Shown piece by piece: positions 1-10,871 of a stretch of 64,000 bases of DNA. Source of the stretch: Zhengitettix transpicula (taxonomy: Eukaryota; Arthropoda; Insecta; Orthoptera; Tetrigidae); contig CM073593.1 of assembly GCA_037074705.1 (NCBI GenBank), positions 104,493,738-104,557,737 on the forward strand, given 5' to 3'. Each line of letters opens with the position of its first letter. Positions within the stretch are counted from its first letter, which is position 1. The notes below the pieces were generated by a model that saw only the letters and a list, made by a program, of their open reading frames with translations, was not told the DNA's origin and ran no database searches. Position numbers and translations under genes: made by a program.

Positions 1-715
1 AAGTCTGAGGCAGGCACAACCAATTCCAGGAAGGCTCATTAAAGTCTCTCAAGTTGCAACGCCTGGAAAATTATTTTTAGAAACTTACACGTGACCGTAA
101 AACTGTTATCATCATAAAAAAATAAACACTCTGCTGTTTAAATTCAAGATCAAATTATGCTTTATTTAACAGCAATGAAAAAACCAACAAAGTTTTCCAC
201 TTAACAATTTTTTTGACTTATCAACCCTTTGATCTGTGACTGACAGAAGTCATCAGGTCCTGAAGACTGACAGTTTTTAACACGCGTCAACTCGTTTGAC
301 AAGCGACTATTTATCAACACCTGCCATTCGCGCGGGTTGACTTGTTTCACCCAATTTTTGCCAATTGCCGCTGAAAAGGGGGGGGGGGAGGGGAGGAGCA
401 ACATAATAATCCTGCGTCTTTATTTTCACAACCTGCGTTTAAGAGAAAAGCTAACGTGGATGTTGTAATTTCCGTTGTTTATAATACCCTCGAATAATGT
501 CACTGGAGTGTCGTTTGCGCGTTGGACCCTCATTACGTCACGTCATCGAGCACGACTACGAGGGACCCGTTACAAAACGTTACGGCACTTTTACAAATTA
601 GTTGAAAGACTACCACTATGATTTATCCGTTATCAATATGCACTAATCTAATTAAAATTTAATTACATAAATACAGACACCTCAACGATTCTAATCACTT
701 ATGGAACACATACGT
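1..715. other. Unique AT-rich DNA, no gene seen
   Basis: No coding signal is visible. There is a homopolymer G run near 379-388 and a somewhat GC-richer pocket at about 500-590. The short open frame over the G run is low-complexity and not a credible gene. Confidence 0.6.
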
Positions 716-719
716 TTGA

Positions 720-1537
720 TTCAAAATTAATAGAAAAAAAATCCTAAAGAAAAATTTACGTCTGATTGAAAATTCATACTGAGAAAAATAGGCAAATGTA
801 AAATTTACAGCTGATTGAAAATTAATAATAAGAAAAATAACCAAATTAAAAAATTAAGTCTGATTGAAATTTAATAACAAGAAAAATAGGCTATTGAAAA
901 ATTTATTTCCGATTGAAAATTAATAATAAGAAAAATAGCACAATGACAAAATTTTGCCTGATTGAAAATTAAAGATAAGAAAAATAACAAAATTAAACAT
1001 TTTAGTCTGATTGAAATTTAATAACAAGAAAAATAGACTATTGAAAAAAAATTTTCGATTGAACATTAATGATAAGGAAAATAACAAAATTAAAAATTTA
1101 CGTCTGATTAAAAACTAATAATAAGAAAAATAGCCCAATGACAAAATTTTGCCTGATGAAAATTAAAGATAAGAAAAATAACAAAATTAAACATTTTAGT
1201 CTGATTGAAATTTAATAACAAGAAAAATAGACTATTGAAAAAAAATTTTCGATTGAACATTAATGATAAGGAAAATAACAAAATTAAAAATTTACGTCTG
1301 ATTAAAAACTAATAATAAGAAAAATAGCCCAATGACAAAATTTTGCCTGATTGAAAATTAAAGATAAGAAAAATAACAAAATTAACATTTTAGTCTGATT
1401 GAAAATTAATAATAAGGAAAATAGTCAAATGAAAAATTTACGTCTGATTAAAAATTAATACTAATAAAAATAACCAAATGAAAAAGTTACGCTTGATTGA
1501 AAATTAATATCAATAAAGACAACCAAACACAGACAAA
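720..1537 (+). repeat. Tandem array, left arm, units of roughly 50 bp with a higher-order 193-bp duplication
   Basis: About 16 degenerate units share TCTGATTGAAAATTAATAA followed by AAGAAAAATA. A block of about four units near 956-1148 is repeated almost exactly at about 1149-1340, including the odd variant TTTTCGATTGAACATTAATG. This higher-order duplication points to recent unequal exchange or replication slippage. Confidence 0.75.
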
Positions 1538-1815
1538 ATAAGAGATAATATAAATACCACACAACAACGTTTCTGGGATCCTTGTCCTGTTCTTCAGGTG
1601 CTAAGAACAGCCTAGAGCGACACAACTGCATTCTTCAACTGCACAAAACTCAAAAGCTGAGCTGAAATTTTTCTTTTAAAGAAAGGCTTTTGATTTTTTG
1701 TCAACTGACGAGTGCAGTTGTGTCGCTCTAGGCTCTTACTTATTTTCTGCATCTGAAGAAAGATACAAGGATTCCAGAAACGTTGTGTGGCATTTATATT
1801 ATCACTTATTTTGTA
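1538..1815. repeat. K1 palindromic element, full copy
   Basis: The left half runs from ATAAATACCACACAAC to GAGCGACACAACTGCA. The right half is its reverse complement, ending in ACGTTGTGTGGCATTTATAT. Each half holds a TCTTCAGGTGCT or CATCTGAAGAAAG block followed outward by AGAAACGTTG. That order resembles the CTGANGA...GAAAC halves of a hammerhead core, but no good stem II lies between them. The unpaired centre is about 100 bp. This copy sits at the centre of the 716-2345 foldback. Confidence 0.75.
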
Positions 1816-1839
1816 TGTATTTGGTTGTCTTTATAATGA

Positions 1840-2345
1840 TTAATTTTTAATCAAGCGTAACTTATCCATTTGGCTATTTTACTTATTATTAATTTTCAAT
1901 CAGATATAAATTTTTAATTTGTCTATTTTTCTTGTTATTAAATTTCAATCAGCTTGATTGTTAACTTTTCATTTGGCTATTTTTCTTATTATTAAATTTA
2001 AACTTTTCATTTGGCTATTTACTTATTATTAAATTTAAACTTTTCATTTGGCTATTTACTTATTATTAAATTTAAACTTTTCATTTGGCTATTTTTATTA
2101 TTATTAAATTTATACTTTTTTGGCTATTTACTCATTATTAAATTTAAACTTTTCATTTGGCTATTTACTTATTATTAAATTTAAACTTTTCATTTGGCTA
2201 TTTACTTATTATTAAATTTAAACTTTTCATTTGGCTATTTTTATTATTATTAAATTTAAACTTTTTTGGCTATTTACTCATTATTAAATTTAAACTTTTC
2301 ATTTGGCTATTTTTCTTATAATTAATTTTAATCAGACGTTAACTT
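1840..2345 (-). repeat. Tandem array, right arm, mostly 37-bp units
   Basis: About nine near-identical short units of the type AACTTTTCATTTGGCTATTT plus ACTTATTATTAAATTT run from about 1990 to 2310. They are preceded by longer units that match the left arm in reverse complement. Unit length differs between the arms (about 50 against 37 bp), so the arms appear to have been amplified independently after the foldback formed. Confidence 0.7.
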
Positions 2346-3712
2346 TTTATTTCAATATATAATAGTGTTGAACTCTTTACAACTGGCTTACTATTTTTCA
2401 TTACATTCTTCAGAGGCTTATAAGTAATATTTATATTTAATTCAATTGTGATCTCCTAAAAAAACACCTTTAATTTTCACTAAAACTGTTCGCTACCTGG
2501 GAAATCAATTTTATTAAATTCCTATAATTTTTTTTTAAATGGTACCAAATTTCAAATCAAAGTCAGGAATCGTGCAACGAATTTTTTTAACGACGAATTA
2601 GAATTAGAAAAGCAGAATATATAAATAAAAAAATAAAAATAAAATAAGGCATTTAGTAATATAATATAACGGATTAGGATTAAAAATCTCTATAAATTAT
2701 TTCTGTAGTTGTTATTTATTTTACCATCGTAATGAATCTTGAGCCACCCTGTACTGTGTGGTTTAGTGGCTGGAACAGTTGGATTTCACGCAGCAGGCCC
2801 CGGGGGGGGGGGGGATTTAATTTTTATGTCTCAGGACAAAATTGTCAACGCTTCTCCCGTCCTTTCTTTGTTCTTGAGGTAGGCCGGATATTTACATAAC
2901 TAAATGAATTCTAGCTCGGTTTCTGTATCGTACTTAAATCTTTATGTTTCACTAGGAAACTGATTTACCCGACTCATTCCGGCGTAACGTGAGAAAATCA
3001 TGTATACATTAAACGTCTAACCCGCTGCTACTGAGTCGATTAATCTAGTTGTGAATTGTCTCGGTGCAAATTTGAGCACAACGACTCGAGCAGGTAAAGT
3101 AGACCATTTCTTTTGAAGCTGGTATATGAAGTTGTTCAAATAAAAAACAATCCCTCCTGTGATAAAGACAGGACTTGCATATATTTTCCCACAGCGTGAT
3201 TCATCTCAGTATTCATTAGCGGCGGATTTGATGATGGCGTTCCCTTGTTACCTTCCGGCTTGGCGATATAAATCTCCATTATGACTTGGTGTGTGCAGGT
3301 AGCCATTGTTGAGGGCCAGAATACAGACAATGGCTAACCACTGGACCGAACAAGGTTCTTCCATCGGCAAACGTGTGAACTAAAATCCGCCTAGGAGTCG
3401 GGGACGGTCGACGTGTGTTTCGCGAAAATAACGACGCCACAATGGCTCCATTTGTGCAGGAGCGATAGGCTCTTAATGTCTCCCTCACACGAGGGACCGC
3501 ATTATAAAACTAATATAGCTCCGCTACCCCCCCAGCGCAACACGTTGCGCCGCCATTTTAATTACTAAAAGTTACCGTCCAGTTTTCCTAATTCGTTTAG
3601 CATCAAAATTCAACGTTTAACGAAGACAGATGTCGATTTCAGTACAGAATAATTTGTTTTCCTCGACACTGACTTATCCACATGCTGAAGAAATATGGAA
3701 TAAAGAGAAACA
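2346..3712. other. Unique DNA, AT-rich then GC-balanced, no gene seen
   Basis: There is a G run at about 2803-2813 and a more GC-balanced stretch at 3050-3560. The two overlapping minus-strand frames there (64 and 69 codons) resemble nothing I recognise and have no start context or splice pattern to support them. Confidence 0.55.
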
Positions 3713-3714
3713 TG

Positions 3715-3912
3715 TACGTCTGATTGAAAATTAATAATACAGCCAAATACAGAACGTTTCTGTTTGCTTTTGAATTTTTTTTTCAATTTACTACTGCAGT
3801 TTTGTCTGTCTAGGTGTTATTCCTGCACCTGAAGAAAGGAACGAGGCTTCCATAAACGTTGTGGGATTTTTATAGTATCACTTCTTTTCACTGTATTTGG
3901 CCATCCTTCTTA
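3715..3912 (+). repeat. K1 element, mostly the right half
   Basis: It contains GCACCTGAAGAAAGGAACGA, AAACGTTGTGGGATTTTTAT and the outer flank CTGTATTTGGCCATCCTTCT. The left half is reduced to a short outer flank (AGCCAAATACAGA) and an ACGTTTCTG remnant. Confidence 0.65.
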
Positions 3913-3919
3913 TTATAAT

Positions 3920-4045
3920 TATAAGTTAACGTAAAAATAGCTAAAAAACGGGAACGCAAACTTCCCTATCCAAATTAACTGAAAGAACTACATACTACTA
4001 CTATAAAATTAATAATGTTTTAACGTTACTAAGGGCATAATAAAA
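3920..4045 (-). repeat. Family T dispersed repeat, fragment
   Basis: It matches the copy at 61495-61760 in order: AGTTAACGTAAAAATA, GGGAACGCAAA, a CTATA-AATAATAA block, then TTTAACGTTACTAAGGG. It lies between two K1 partial copies. Confidence 0.5.
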
Positions 4046-4195
4046 TATTTCTTTAGGTACTAAGAAGAGCCTAGAGCGACACAACTGCACTATTTAGCAC
4101 CTGAGGAAAGGGACAAAGCTTCCAGAAACCGTTGTGTGGTATTTAATTTATCACTTCTTTTCCTGTACTTAGCTATCTTCCTTATTGGAAACACG
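4046..4195 (+). repeat. K1 element, right half with part of the core
   Basis: AAGAGCCTAGAGCGACACAA, GCACCTGAGGAAAGGGACAA and CCGTTGTGTGGTATTTAATT occur in K1 order. The left arm is missing except for a stub (TTCTTTAGGTACTAAG). Confidence 0.65.
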
Positions 4196-5755
4196 GAATA
4201 ATATAAAATTATTTAAAAAATTCATAAATAAATAATACAGATGATTTATCAGAAAGAAGTTTAATAAAATAAAAAATAGAACCTCTTAAAATAAAAATGA
4301 AGGGGTGAAAATAATAAAATATTTAGTTATTTTTAAATGTCTGAATATATAAATAAAAATAACTCACCATTAATTTATTGTATATTAAGAAAATTTTATG
4401 GTGAAATTTTTAAAACTTGGATAAAAATAACTTATAAATATAAATTAACAGTGGCAAAGATTAACGGTCATTAAAACTGAAATTGTACACCGGGCTAGTC
4501 TACCTCGAAAGGTTGAAACTTTCCTCAGTTTGATTATGGATATTACTTTATTATTCTGTCAAAGACGGACATGTCCTTTTCGTAAAATGTGTATTTCAAA
4601 TTTTCACTTTTATAGCTTTAAAGTATGTGTCAGTAACTCATTTTCTCATATATATATATATATATGTGTCATTTTTGTAGATATAGCTACCTCCGAGCAA
4701 ATGCCCTATAGTAGCTTAATAATAATAATTATATATAATAGACTGTGTTTTATGTATCAAAAAATATTATATAACGATATAAATGTTAAATATAGCCGGA
4801 ATTAATTACATGGATTTATTTGTTTAGTGGTACAATTTTTATATTGAAAATAATAATAATAGTGAAAGTTTCCCCCGTAAGCGTCACCTGTGTACGCCGG
4901 GCTAGTCTAACTTCAAAAACAAGTCCCCCGTTAGGTTGTGCAATAAATATCCAGCCTAAGTTGTGGAGTCATCCTGAAGTAATGTAATATAAATGTGGAC
5001 TGTTAAGAGTGTCTTAGCACGATTAAAACCAACCAAGAAGGGGGGGGGGAGGGGGGATAGTGTTCAAGGGAATGTTAAAGTAGAGAAACTTGTGAACTTC
5101 CTGCAGACGACTTGAGGAAGGCTGTCTACTTATTTGCCCTCACGTCTTGAAAGTGACATGAAGTGCCATGCATAATGTAACCGCAGACATTCCTGCCTTC
5201 CAGAGCAACGTACTGACGGTAATGTGATAAACACGGAGCGATGTGTGAAGGGACGTCAGGAATAAAAAGAGAATGCATAGATTACAGCATACAGAAGAAG
5301 TTTCTAGGAAAGAATTTGAATAACTTCCAATTCTGAAATATATATATATATATATATATTTATAATTATTTATTTAATCGGAAAAGTGTTTGTCAGCGCT
5401 TTACAGGCAAGAATAAATTTTCAAATTTTTAATCAGGCTAAAAATGCTAATTAAAAATTATAAAGTAATTACCTTGATTCAGCAACACGTTTAATTAATT
5501 ATGTAGAGCCCCATCAGGGGTTTAAATGAGAATATTAAATTACAGATGTAAATGTACAAAGATACTAGATCATAATCAAAGATTATAAAAGTCTTAAAAC
5601 ACAAAGATACATAATGTAGAAAGATAGGAATAATACATATATAATTGTTGGATATCAGTTAATATCTTTGTAAAACTATATCTTTAATTTAATGTCTTTA
5701 TTGTAATTATGTCGAAAGAGTCAGAAAGATTCAGTATTATCAACATAAAATACTA
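4196..5755. other. AT-rich unique DNA with (TA)n runs; two possible Helitron 3' ends
   Basis: Microsatellite TA lies at about 4650-4672 and 5337-5360, and a G run at 5041-5056. The words GTACACCGGGCTAGTCTA (about 4486) and GTACGCCGGGCTAGTCTA (about 4893) recur 407 bp apart. Both end in CTAGT after a CCGGG word, like Helitron 3' termini, but I see no matching 5' ends. The 91-codon open frame at 4530-4805 is AT-biased and spans a TA run, so I do not treat it as a gene. Confidence 0.5.
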
Positions 5756-5756
5756 C

Positions 5757-5870
5757 AATTCGTCCCGTCATTTGACTTCATCAGGTGCTGAATTAATTAA
5801 TTTTTAATTAAGAAATATGGGTGTAAAAATGTAGACCGGACCAGAAATCGTCCCCAGGACCTTCCGCTTA
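5757..5870 (-). repeat. Dispersed fragment: hammerhead-like core plus tRNA-like B-box word
   Basis: On the minus strand, 5786 to 5757 reads CCTGATGA, A, GTC, loop, GAC, GAAT. That is a hammerhead-like core with a 3-bp stem II and GAAT in place of GAAA. About 50 bp away, still on the minus strand, is AAGGTCCTGGGGACGATTTC followed by TGGTCCGGTCTAC. This resembles the B box of a tRNA-derived promoter and recurs near 31199, 45450 and 53890. Confidence 0.35.
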
Positions 5871-6394
5871 CTCAAAATAATAATAATAAATTTATTTAGC
5901 AATAAATTTGCTAGTCTGTTCTACATTATTCAATTTTTTTTTACAAATTTCCATTTCCTAAACCTAAATTTATTAATAAGATCACTTTGCCTAATTTGTA
6001 TTGGAAACTGGTTAAATTATTTTTAGTTCCTTTAATAAACTTTCCTCTTTTGATTTAAATCTGACCTTGCCCTAGTTGTATCTAATTCTACCTCACTTCT
6101 TCATGCTTAAGCCACATTTGGCTCGTTGACATTGTACTTATATCTCAACCCCCTTTCGTGTCCACATTCATGATATAATGAAAAGCCGGACTACTGACGT
6201 ATACATTGCTCCATCCATATTCCTTAAGTTAAAATTAAACTGTGATTTTAGGCTTGAATAAGGTTGCATGAATTTCATTATTTTTTACTTATTTCCTACT
6301 TAATTTATTTTTAATTAAAATAGAATTATACATATATATATAACTTATATAATATTGACTTTCTAAATGGAATGAAATGGGGCATACTTTTCTA
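5871..6394. other. AT-rich unique DNA, no gene seen
   Basis: Very AT-rich, with ATA-rich simple sequence near 6320-6345. No coding or repeat signal was recognised. Confidence 0.5.
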
Positions 6395-6417
6395 AATAAT
6401 TTAAAAACATGGATGCA

Positions 6418-6453
6418 TTCGACGTTTCGTCCTCACTGTAGGACATCATCATT
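6418..6453 (-). ncRNA. Hammerhead-like ribozyme motif
   Basis: Minus strand: TGATGA, T, then GTCCT paired with AGGAC across the loop ACAGTG, then GAAACGTCG. Stem II is a perfect 5 bp. The first base of the CTGATGA box is A instead of C and the base expected at position 16.1 does not fit, so a decayed copy is likely. Inference only. Confidence 0.4.
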
Positions 6454-6654
6454 GGGGGTACAAAGAATTTTCAGTAAAATTATGTTCAAACAATGAAAAT
6501 TTTTTCTATTAAAATCAGCCAAATATTGAGGTTATACAAATAGATTTTGTATAGAATTTCTGAAATTAAGATATATATATGTCTCACTATTAACACCTTC
6601 ACCACTTAACAATGAATTTTTCTGATCACGAATGATACAAATTTAATGGAAGGA

Positions 6655-7108
6655 AGCCTGCGAGAGGATTCTCTCGCAGGTGAACCTTCCCAGAGAGCTC
6701 TGGCGGAGGCTACCTTTGGGGATGCCTTCACATCTCTCTGGTTTTTTTTAAACTAAGTTTCCATATGCCGAGGCACCTCGGCCTGTTTTGAGAGGTGTAT
6801 GTTCCGGGGTCGCAGACCTTGGGCATACGGTAAGAGTTGTCCGCTATACCCATTGGAATAGTCGGCCAGCTGCCTCCTAAATTGGTCAAGGCACGGAGAG
6901 GGGAAAGCTGCGACCCCACAGCAAACTCCGCTCCCGCCATCGGAAGGGCGTGCGAAGAGTAGCAAATACCCGACCTACACGATGCAGTTTTTCTAGGGTT
7001 TCTCCTGCATTTCTTTTAGGCAAATGCCGGGTAGAATCCTTAAACCATAGCCCGGGGGCCCTAGTTAACCCTTGGCTATACATAGCCTGTTTACATACAC
7101 ACAAAAAA
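6655..7108 (+). mobile_element. Family S SINE-like retroposon, internally deleted
   Basis: It starts with a GC hairpin (CCTGCGAGAGG ... CTCTCGCAGG) and runs through the family landmarks: CTACCTTTGGGGATGCC, TGTATGTTCCGGGGTC, GGGCATACGGTAAGAGTTGT, CATCGGAAGGGCGTG and CCCGGGGGCCCTAGTTAACC. It then jumps straight to CATAGCCTGTTTACA and an A tail. About 80 bp before the tail, present in other copies, are missing. The family is markedly GC-richer than the flanking DNA. The open frames across it reflect repeat composition, not a gene. Confidence 0.85.
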
Positions 7109-7109
7109 A

Positions 7110-8370
7110 TACAAATTTAATTATTTCTCATCCTATGAAAGAAATTTACGTGATTCAAGAGAATTTTTTTGTCTTTTATTTGTGTAGAGAATTATTTTAC
7201 TATAATATTCCATATGATCAGTTCTGATATTATTATCGCAATGAGCTCTCAGCTTCAATGATCTGATTCCGCCTCAAATTTGACAAATATTCGTTACAAC
7301 TCTCTGTGCAGTCAGTGTTTGTGGATAAATTAATTGAATGTCGTTATCGATAAATGTCACATTTACAACCGTCGGGGGTACCATTTTCATTTGTTGTGAT
7401 ATTTGTTAACTGAAAAAACAAAAACACAAGCATACTGGATAAACTGATTGTAAATTGACACGTGAAAAGGTGCATCAATATGTTTTGTTTCGGATTGCGG
7501 CAGTTGTTTGTTTTTTGAGAATACAGTGTGGGTTTCCAGCGGGGGGGGGGAAGGGGGGGGGGTGCAAATTAAACTAAAATTATACTGACAAATGTTGTTT
7601 TGAACGTACTCAAACCCCGGAATCATATTTTCAAAACTTATGTAATGAACACTCTTTGAAATTGTTGTATTTCTTTGATACTTCATAATTATCTCTGGCG
7701 TAAACGTTATCGCGGGGGCAAAGACACTGTTGTAGAGGGCTTTTCCGCTAGACGATGTACGCGAGACACGTTGACTGCTACGATGTTTGTCTTGAAAAAT
7801 AACAGTAAATTATACAATATGGACTGAGTTACGTAGTTATTATTTTACGTACGGAAAACCTGGGCTCGTTGGTGATCCTTACAAGTGCCCCTGAGCCTTC
7901 AAGCAAAATAATTCTACCGGATAGTGGAGAGAACGCAGATCGTCAAGGGACAACTCTGGACGTTCCAAAGACACAAAAATTGTAAGTTTTAATTATTCAG
8001 TTTTACAAACACCATCGGTTTTGGTGAAAACCTAATTTGATTATTATTATTTTTTTAAAAGAAAATTCATTGGCTATTTTAAGAATTTTCATGCCTCACC
8101 ATAGCATGAAAGTGAGAAAAAGACTCACATCTTTAAAAAAAATTGTTTATCCCTTTTATTATTAAATACGGATAGAGAATGTTAAAATTTTTTCATCGCG
8201 AAACAAAATAATTTAAACAAAATAGGGATTCTTGAAGATTTCTTTAAATAATATCAATTAGGAAAAACATGGCCGAAAACCAGGCCACAAAAAAATAAGA
8301 AAAGGTCCAACGTTTCTTCCACACATTTATGGACTTTTTCAATTACACGAACTAGAAACCGGGAAACTTA
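7110..8370. other. Unique DNA, no gene seen
   Basis: G-rich runs lie at about 7540-7561 and a GC-balanced pocket at 7690-7990. The 99-codon minus-strand frame at 7387-7686 spans the G run (read as a proline stretch) and is not credible. A weak GAAACGTTG-like word occurs near 8310 (minus strand). Confidence 0.5.
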
Positions 8371-8371
8371 T

Positions 8372-8653
8372 TTTTTTAGGGCAACAGGCTTCATGAGGTT
8401 AATCCACATGGTGGCAACTCCTCTTTAATAGAATAGGAAGGGATTAGAAAGGGGGGATGCGGAAGGGTAGAGGAAGGTAGCCAAGGGTTAACTAGGATCC
8501 CCAGGCTATGGTTTAAGGATCCTACCCGGCAATTCGCCTCAAAGTGATGCAGGGAAAACCCTAGAAAATCCTGCATCAGGTAGGTCGGGCATTGAGGGGA
8601 GTTGCCACTATATGGATTACCCACATGTAGCCTGCCTACACCCCAAAAAAAAT
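8372..8653. mobile_element. Two family S 3' ends joined tail-outward
   Basis: 8372-8596 is a minus-strand copy: poly-T, then AGGGCAACAGGCTTCATGAG, then AAGGATCCTACCCGGCA, stopping at GGTCGGGCATTG. It joins directly to a plus-strand 3' end at 8597-8653 (GGGGAGTTGCCACTATATGG, CATGTAGCCTGCCTACACCC, A tail). Both pieces keep a 3' tail, so simple twin-priming inversion of one copy does not explain it. Two insertions or a template switch are needed. Confidence 0.75.
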
Positions 8654-8654
8654 A

Positions 8655-8892
8655 TTGGATGTTCCTCTTCATATTTTTTTTTTAAGTTTTAGTAAACCGA
8701 AACTGTAAACACTGTCTGTATATTCCGTCATTATTATCTGCAATATATCGACATCCAAAGCACCCCTAAATTATTATTTTTTTAAATTTGTTGTTTCTAT
8801 AGTGTGTCACTCTACAAAGTTATTTATGTGACTGTAGGTTCGAGGAAGGCTCTAAAAAATTATTATATAATTATATAAATTATATTATATTA
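8655..8892. other. AT-rich spacer
   Basis: It includes a TATA/ATTAT-rich simple stretch near 8855-8895. No gene seen. Confidence 0.5.
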
Positions 8893-9140
8893 TATAAAGG
8901 GACACAAAATTAATCAGATATAATTAAATAACAAAAATATGAACACACCCTTAATCAGGAGTAAAAAATTTCCATATGTTGCCACGTCCTTTTATAAATA
9001 TTAGTAAATAATAGAGGTTATTTGAAATTAAGGCAATTTATTGGGATAAACTAACCAATTTTTGATGGTTAAAAATTGCGATATATTTTTTCAAATGTTT
9101 ATAAATAGTATATTTAATGGTATTGATTATAGAATCAATA
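8893..9140 (+). repeat. Duplicated segment D1, copy a
   Basis: It matches 10872-11120 in the same orientation at high similarity. Shared words include ACACACCCTTAATCAGGAGT, ATTAGTAAATAAT, CAAATGTTTATAAAT and TATTTAATGGTATTGATT. The two copies are about 1.98 kb apart. Either this is a dispersed element or a local duplication. Confidence 0.7.
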
Positions 9141-9564
9141 AAGAAATTTAAGGAAGTATAATATAACTATTAGACCTTTACTTGTTTCATGTTTGATAAA
9201 AACCCGAAAATTTGAGTGCGGCCATTGTCTGATATAATCAAATTAATTAATAACTCCCCGTACATTTTCTAAAGAGGTAAAATTTTTTTGAGGTTTTTGT
9301 TGCTGAACAATAACAATTGTGTTTTATTAAACCAAAGAAAATAAATAACATTTTTTCGCCATTCTATAAACTCGGCAACCTCAAAGGACTTTTAATTCAT
9401 TGAAGCTCTTTTGCATGCAAGCAAAATCGTGTACTGAAACTAAAATGTCTCTTTGCGTTTGAAAGCGAGAAAGAGGAGATAGAGTGCCTCTGTGTGTGTG
9501 TGTGTGTGTCCCGAAGAATTTAATTTAAATTGCTTCTAAGCTAGTACGAAAGAATCCAATTTAA
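9141..9564. other. AT-rich unique DNA with a (TG)n run
   Basis: A TG microsatellite lies at about 9491-9510. No gene seen. Confidence 0.5.
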
Positions 9565-10482
9565 TCTCCGCACCAGAGACTGCGAGCATTATCACGAAAA
9601 AAAAAAACAAGGGGGGAATGAGAAAAGGAAAGAGAAAGGAGGGGGGGGGGCAGGAAGGGAAATAAACAAAGAAATACCTTGTCAAGTTGATATTGGCACT
9701 CAACAGTGCTAAAATGTTTGTCATTACGAAACAGAGGCTTCGGAAAAGTAATACTTGAAGAGTTGAAAATTAACATTATGAAAGGCTCTGGACTTGGTTA
9801 AATCTAAACCGTATTATTTGATACACACAGGGTAATTTTTCTCCTCCTCTTTATTTTTCTAGATTTTACTTTCCAGTTTTATTTTGTTTTATACAACCAT
9901 AGTCGCACAGTTGCCAATTCTTTAACGAGATGCTTATTCAGAGTTTGCCATCGACTACGTAGGAGAAAAATTTAGCAAAGTATCTGAATGGAAAGTAAAG
10001 AAAATTTAGTACATATTTTTCAGGACTCTCCCTCTCCTATCCCGCTATCGGAAGGGCGTGGGACAAGTACCAAATGCCCGACCTACCTGATGTAGGATTT
10101 TCTAGGGTTTTCTCTGCATTTCTTTTAGGCGAATGCCGGGTAGGATCCTTAAAATATAGCCCGGGGGGCCCCTAGTTAACCCTTGGCTACCTTGCTCCAC
10201 CCTTCCGCATCCCCCCTTTCAAATCCTTTTCCTATGCTATAAGAGGGGAGTTGCCACTATGTGGATTACCCTCATGTAGCCTGTCTACACCCCCCCCCCC
10301 CACCCAAAGTAGAATTAACAATTTAAAAATTTATTCTTATTTATAGATAAATCTCTGTGTAATAAGAACAACGTTGCAGATTTAAATTTATTGCCATGAA
10401 TTGTGTACTATATTATTGAAATCTTTCTAACCTGATGAGGTCACAAAGAGGACGCAAGGTCGTGATTTTTTTTTACAGTAAT
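9565..10482 (+). repeat. Duplicated segment D2, copy a (interrupted by a family S insertion)
   Basis: It matches 37650-38224 in the same orientation. Shared words in order are CCAGAGACTGCGAGCATTAT, ACCTTGTCAAGTTGATATTG, TAAATCTAAACCGTATTATT (TGAATC in the other copy), CATCGACTACG, AGATAAATCT, and CCTGATGAGGTCACAAA near the end. Copy a carries a family S insertion at about 10034-10305 that is absent from copy b. Both copies end against a minus-strand family S element, which suggests a composite unit was duplicated. Confidence 0.75.
10034..10305 (+). mobile_element. Family S SINE-like retroposon, 5'-truncated
   Basis: It starts inside the family at TCCCGCTATCGGAAGGGCGT and runs to CATGTAGCCTGTCTACACCC with a C-rich tail (the 'B' type of 3' end). 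It splits D2 copy a. The uninterrupted D2 copy near 38055 shows the pre-insertion state. Confidence 0.8.
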
Positions 10483-10486
10483 CAAC

Positions 10487-10857
10487 ATTTTTTTAGGGTA
10501 ACAGGCTACATGAGGCTAATCCACATGGTGGCAACTCCCATTTAAAAGTATTGGAAGGGATTTGAAACGGGGCGATGCGAAAGGGTAGAGGAAGGTAGTC
10601 AAGGGTCAGTCCGGGCTGTAGTTGAGGGACATTCGCCTAAAAGTGATGCACGGAAAACACAAAAAACCTGCATCAGACAGCTCGGGCATCGGGTAGTTGT
10701 TTCCACCCCTTCCGATGGAGGGAGAGGGGGTTTCTCTCTTCCGTGCATCGATGAGATTGGGATGCAGTTAGCCGACTGTTAACATGGGAACAGTGAACAA
10801 ATCTGACCGTATGCGACCGCGGAACATACAACACTCAAAATAGGCCGTGGGAACCTT
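10487..10857 (-). mobile_element. Family S SINE-like retroposon, divergent
   Basis: Poly-T, AGGGTAACAGGCTACATGAG, then the family order reversed, out to CGGAACATACAACACTCAAA and GTGGGAACCTTAGTTGAA. It has several internal losses, so it is older than most copies. The left edge abuts D2 copy a. Confidence 0.8.
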
Positions 10858-10871
10858 AGTTGAAATTATTT

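Larger units (their letters stand above)
716..2345. repeat. Large foldback element with tandem-repeat arms around a K1 core
   Basis: The left arm is a tandem array whose units contain GTCTGATTGAAAATTAATAA and AAGAAAAATAGCCAAAT. The right arm holds the reverse complement of the same words (TTTGGCTATTTTTCTTATT, TTAATTTTCAATCAGA). Between them lies a copy of palindromic family K1. The whole is therefore one inverted repeat of about 1.6 kb. Foldback elements whose inverted arms are built of internal subrepeats are known in insects (the FB and Galileo types of Drosophila). I see no transposase and cannot assign this one to a superfamily. It may instead be a K1 element whose outer flank was amplified on both sides. 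Confidence 0.75.
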
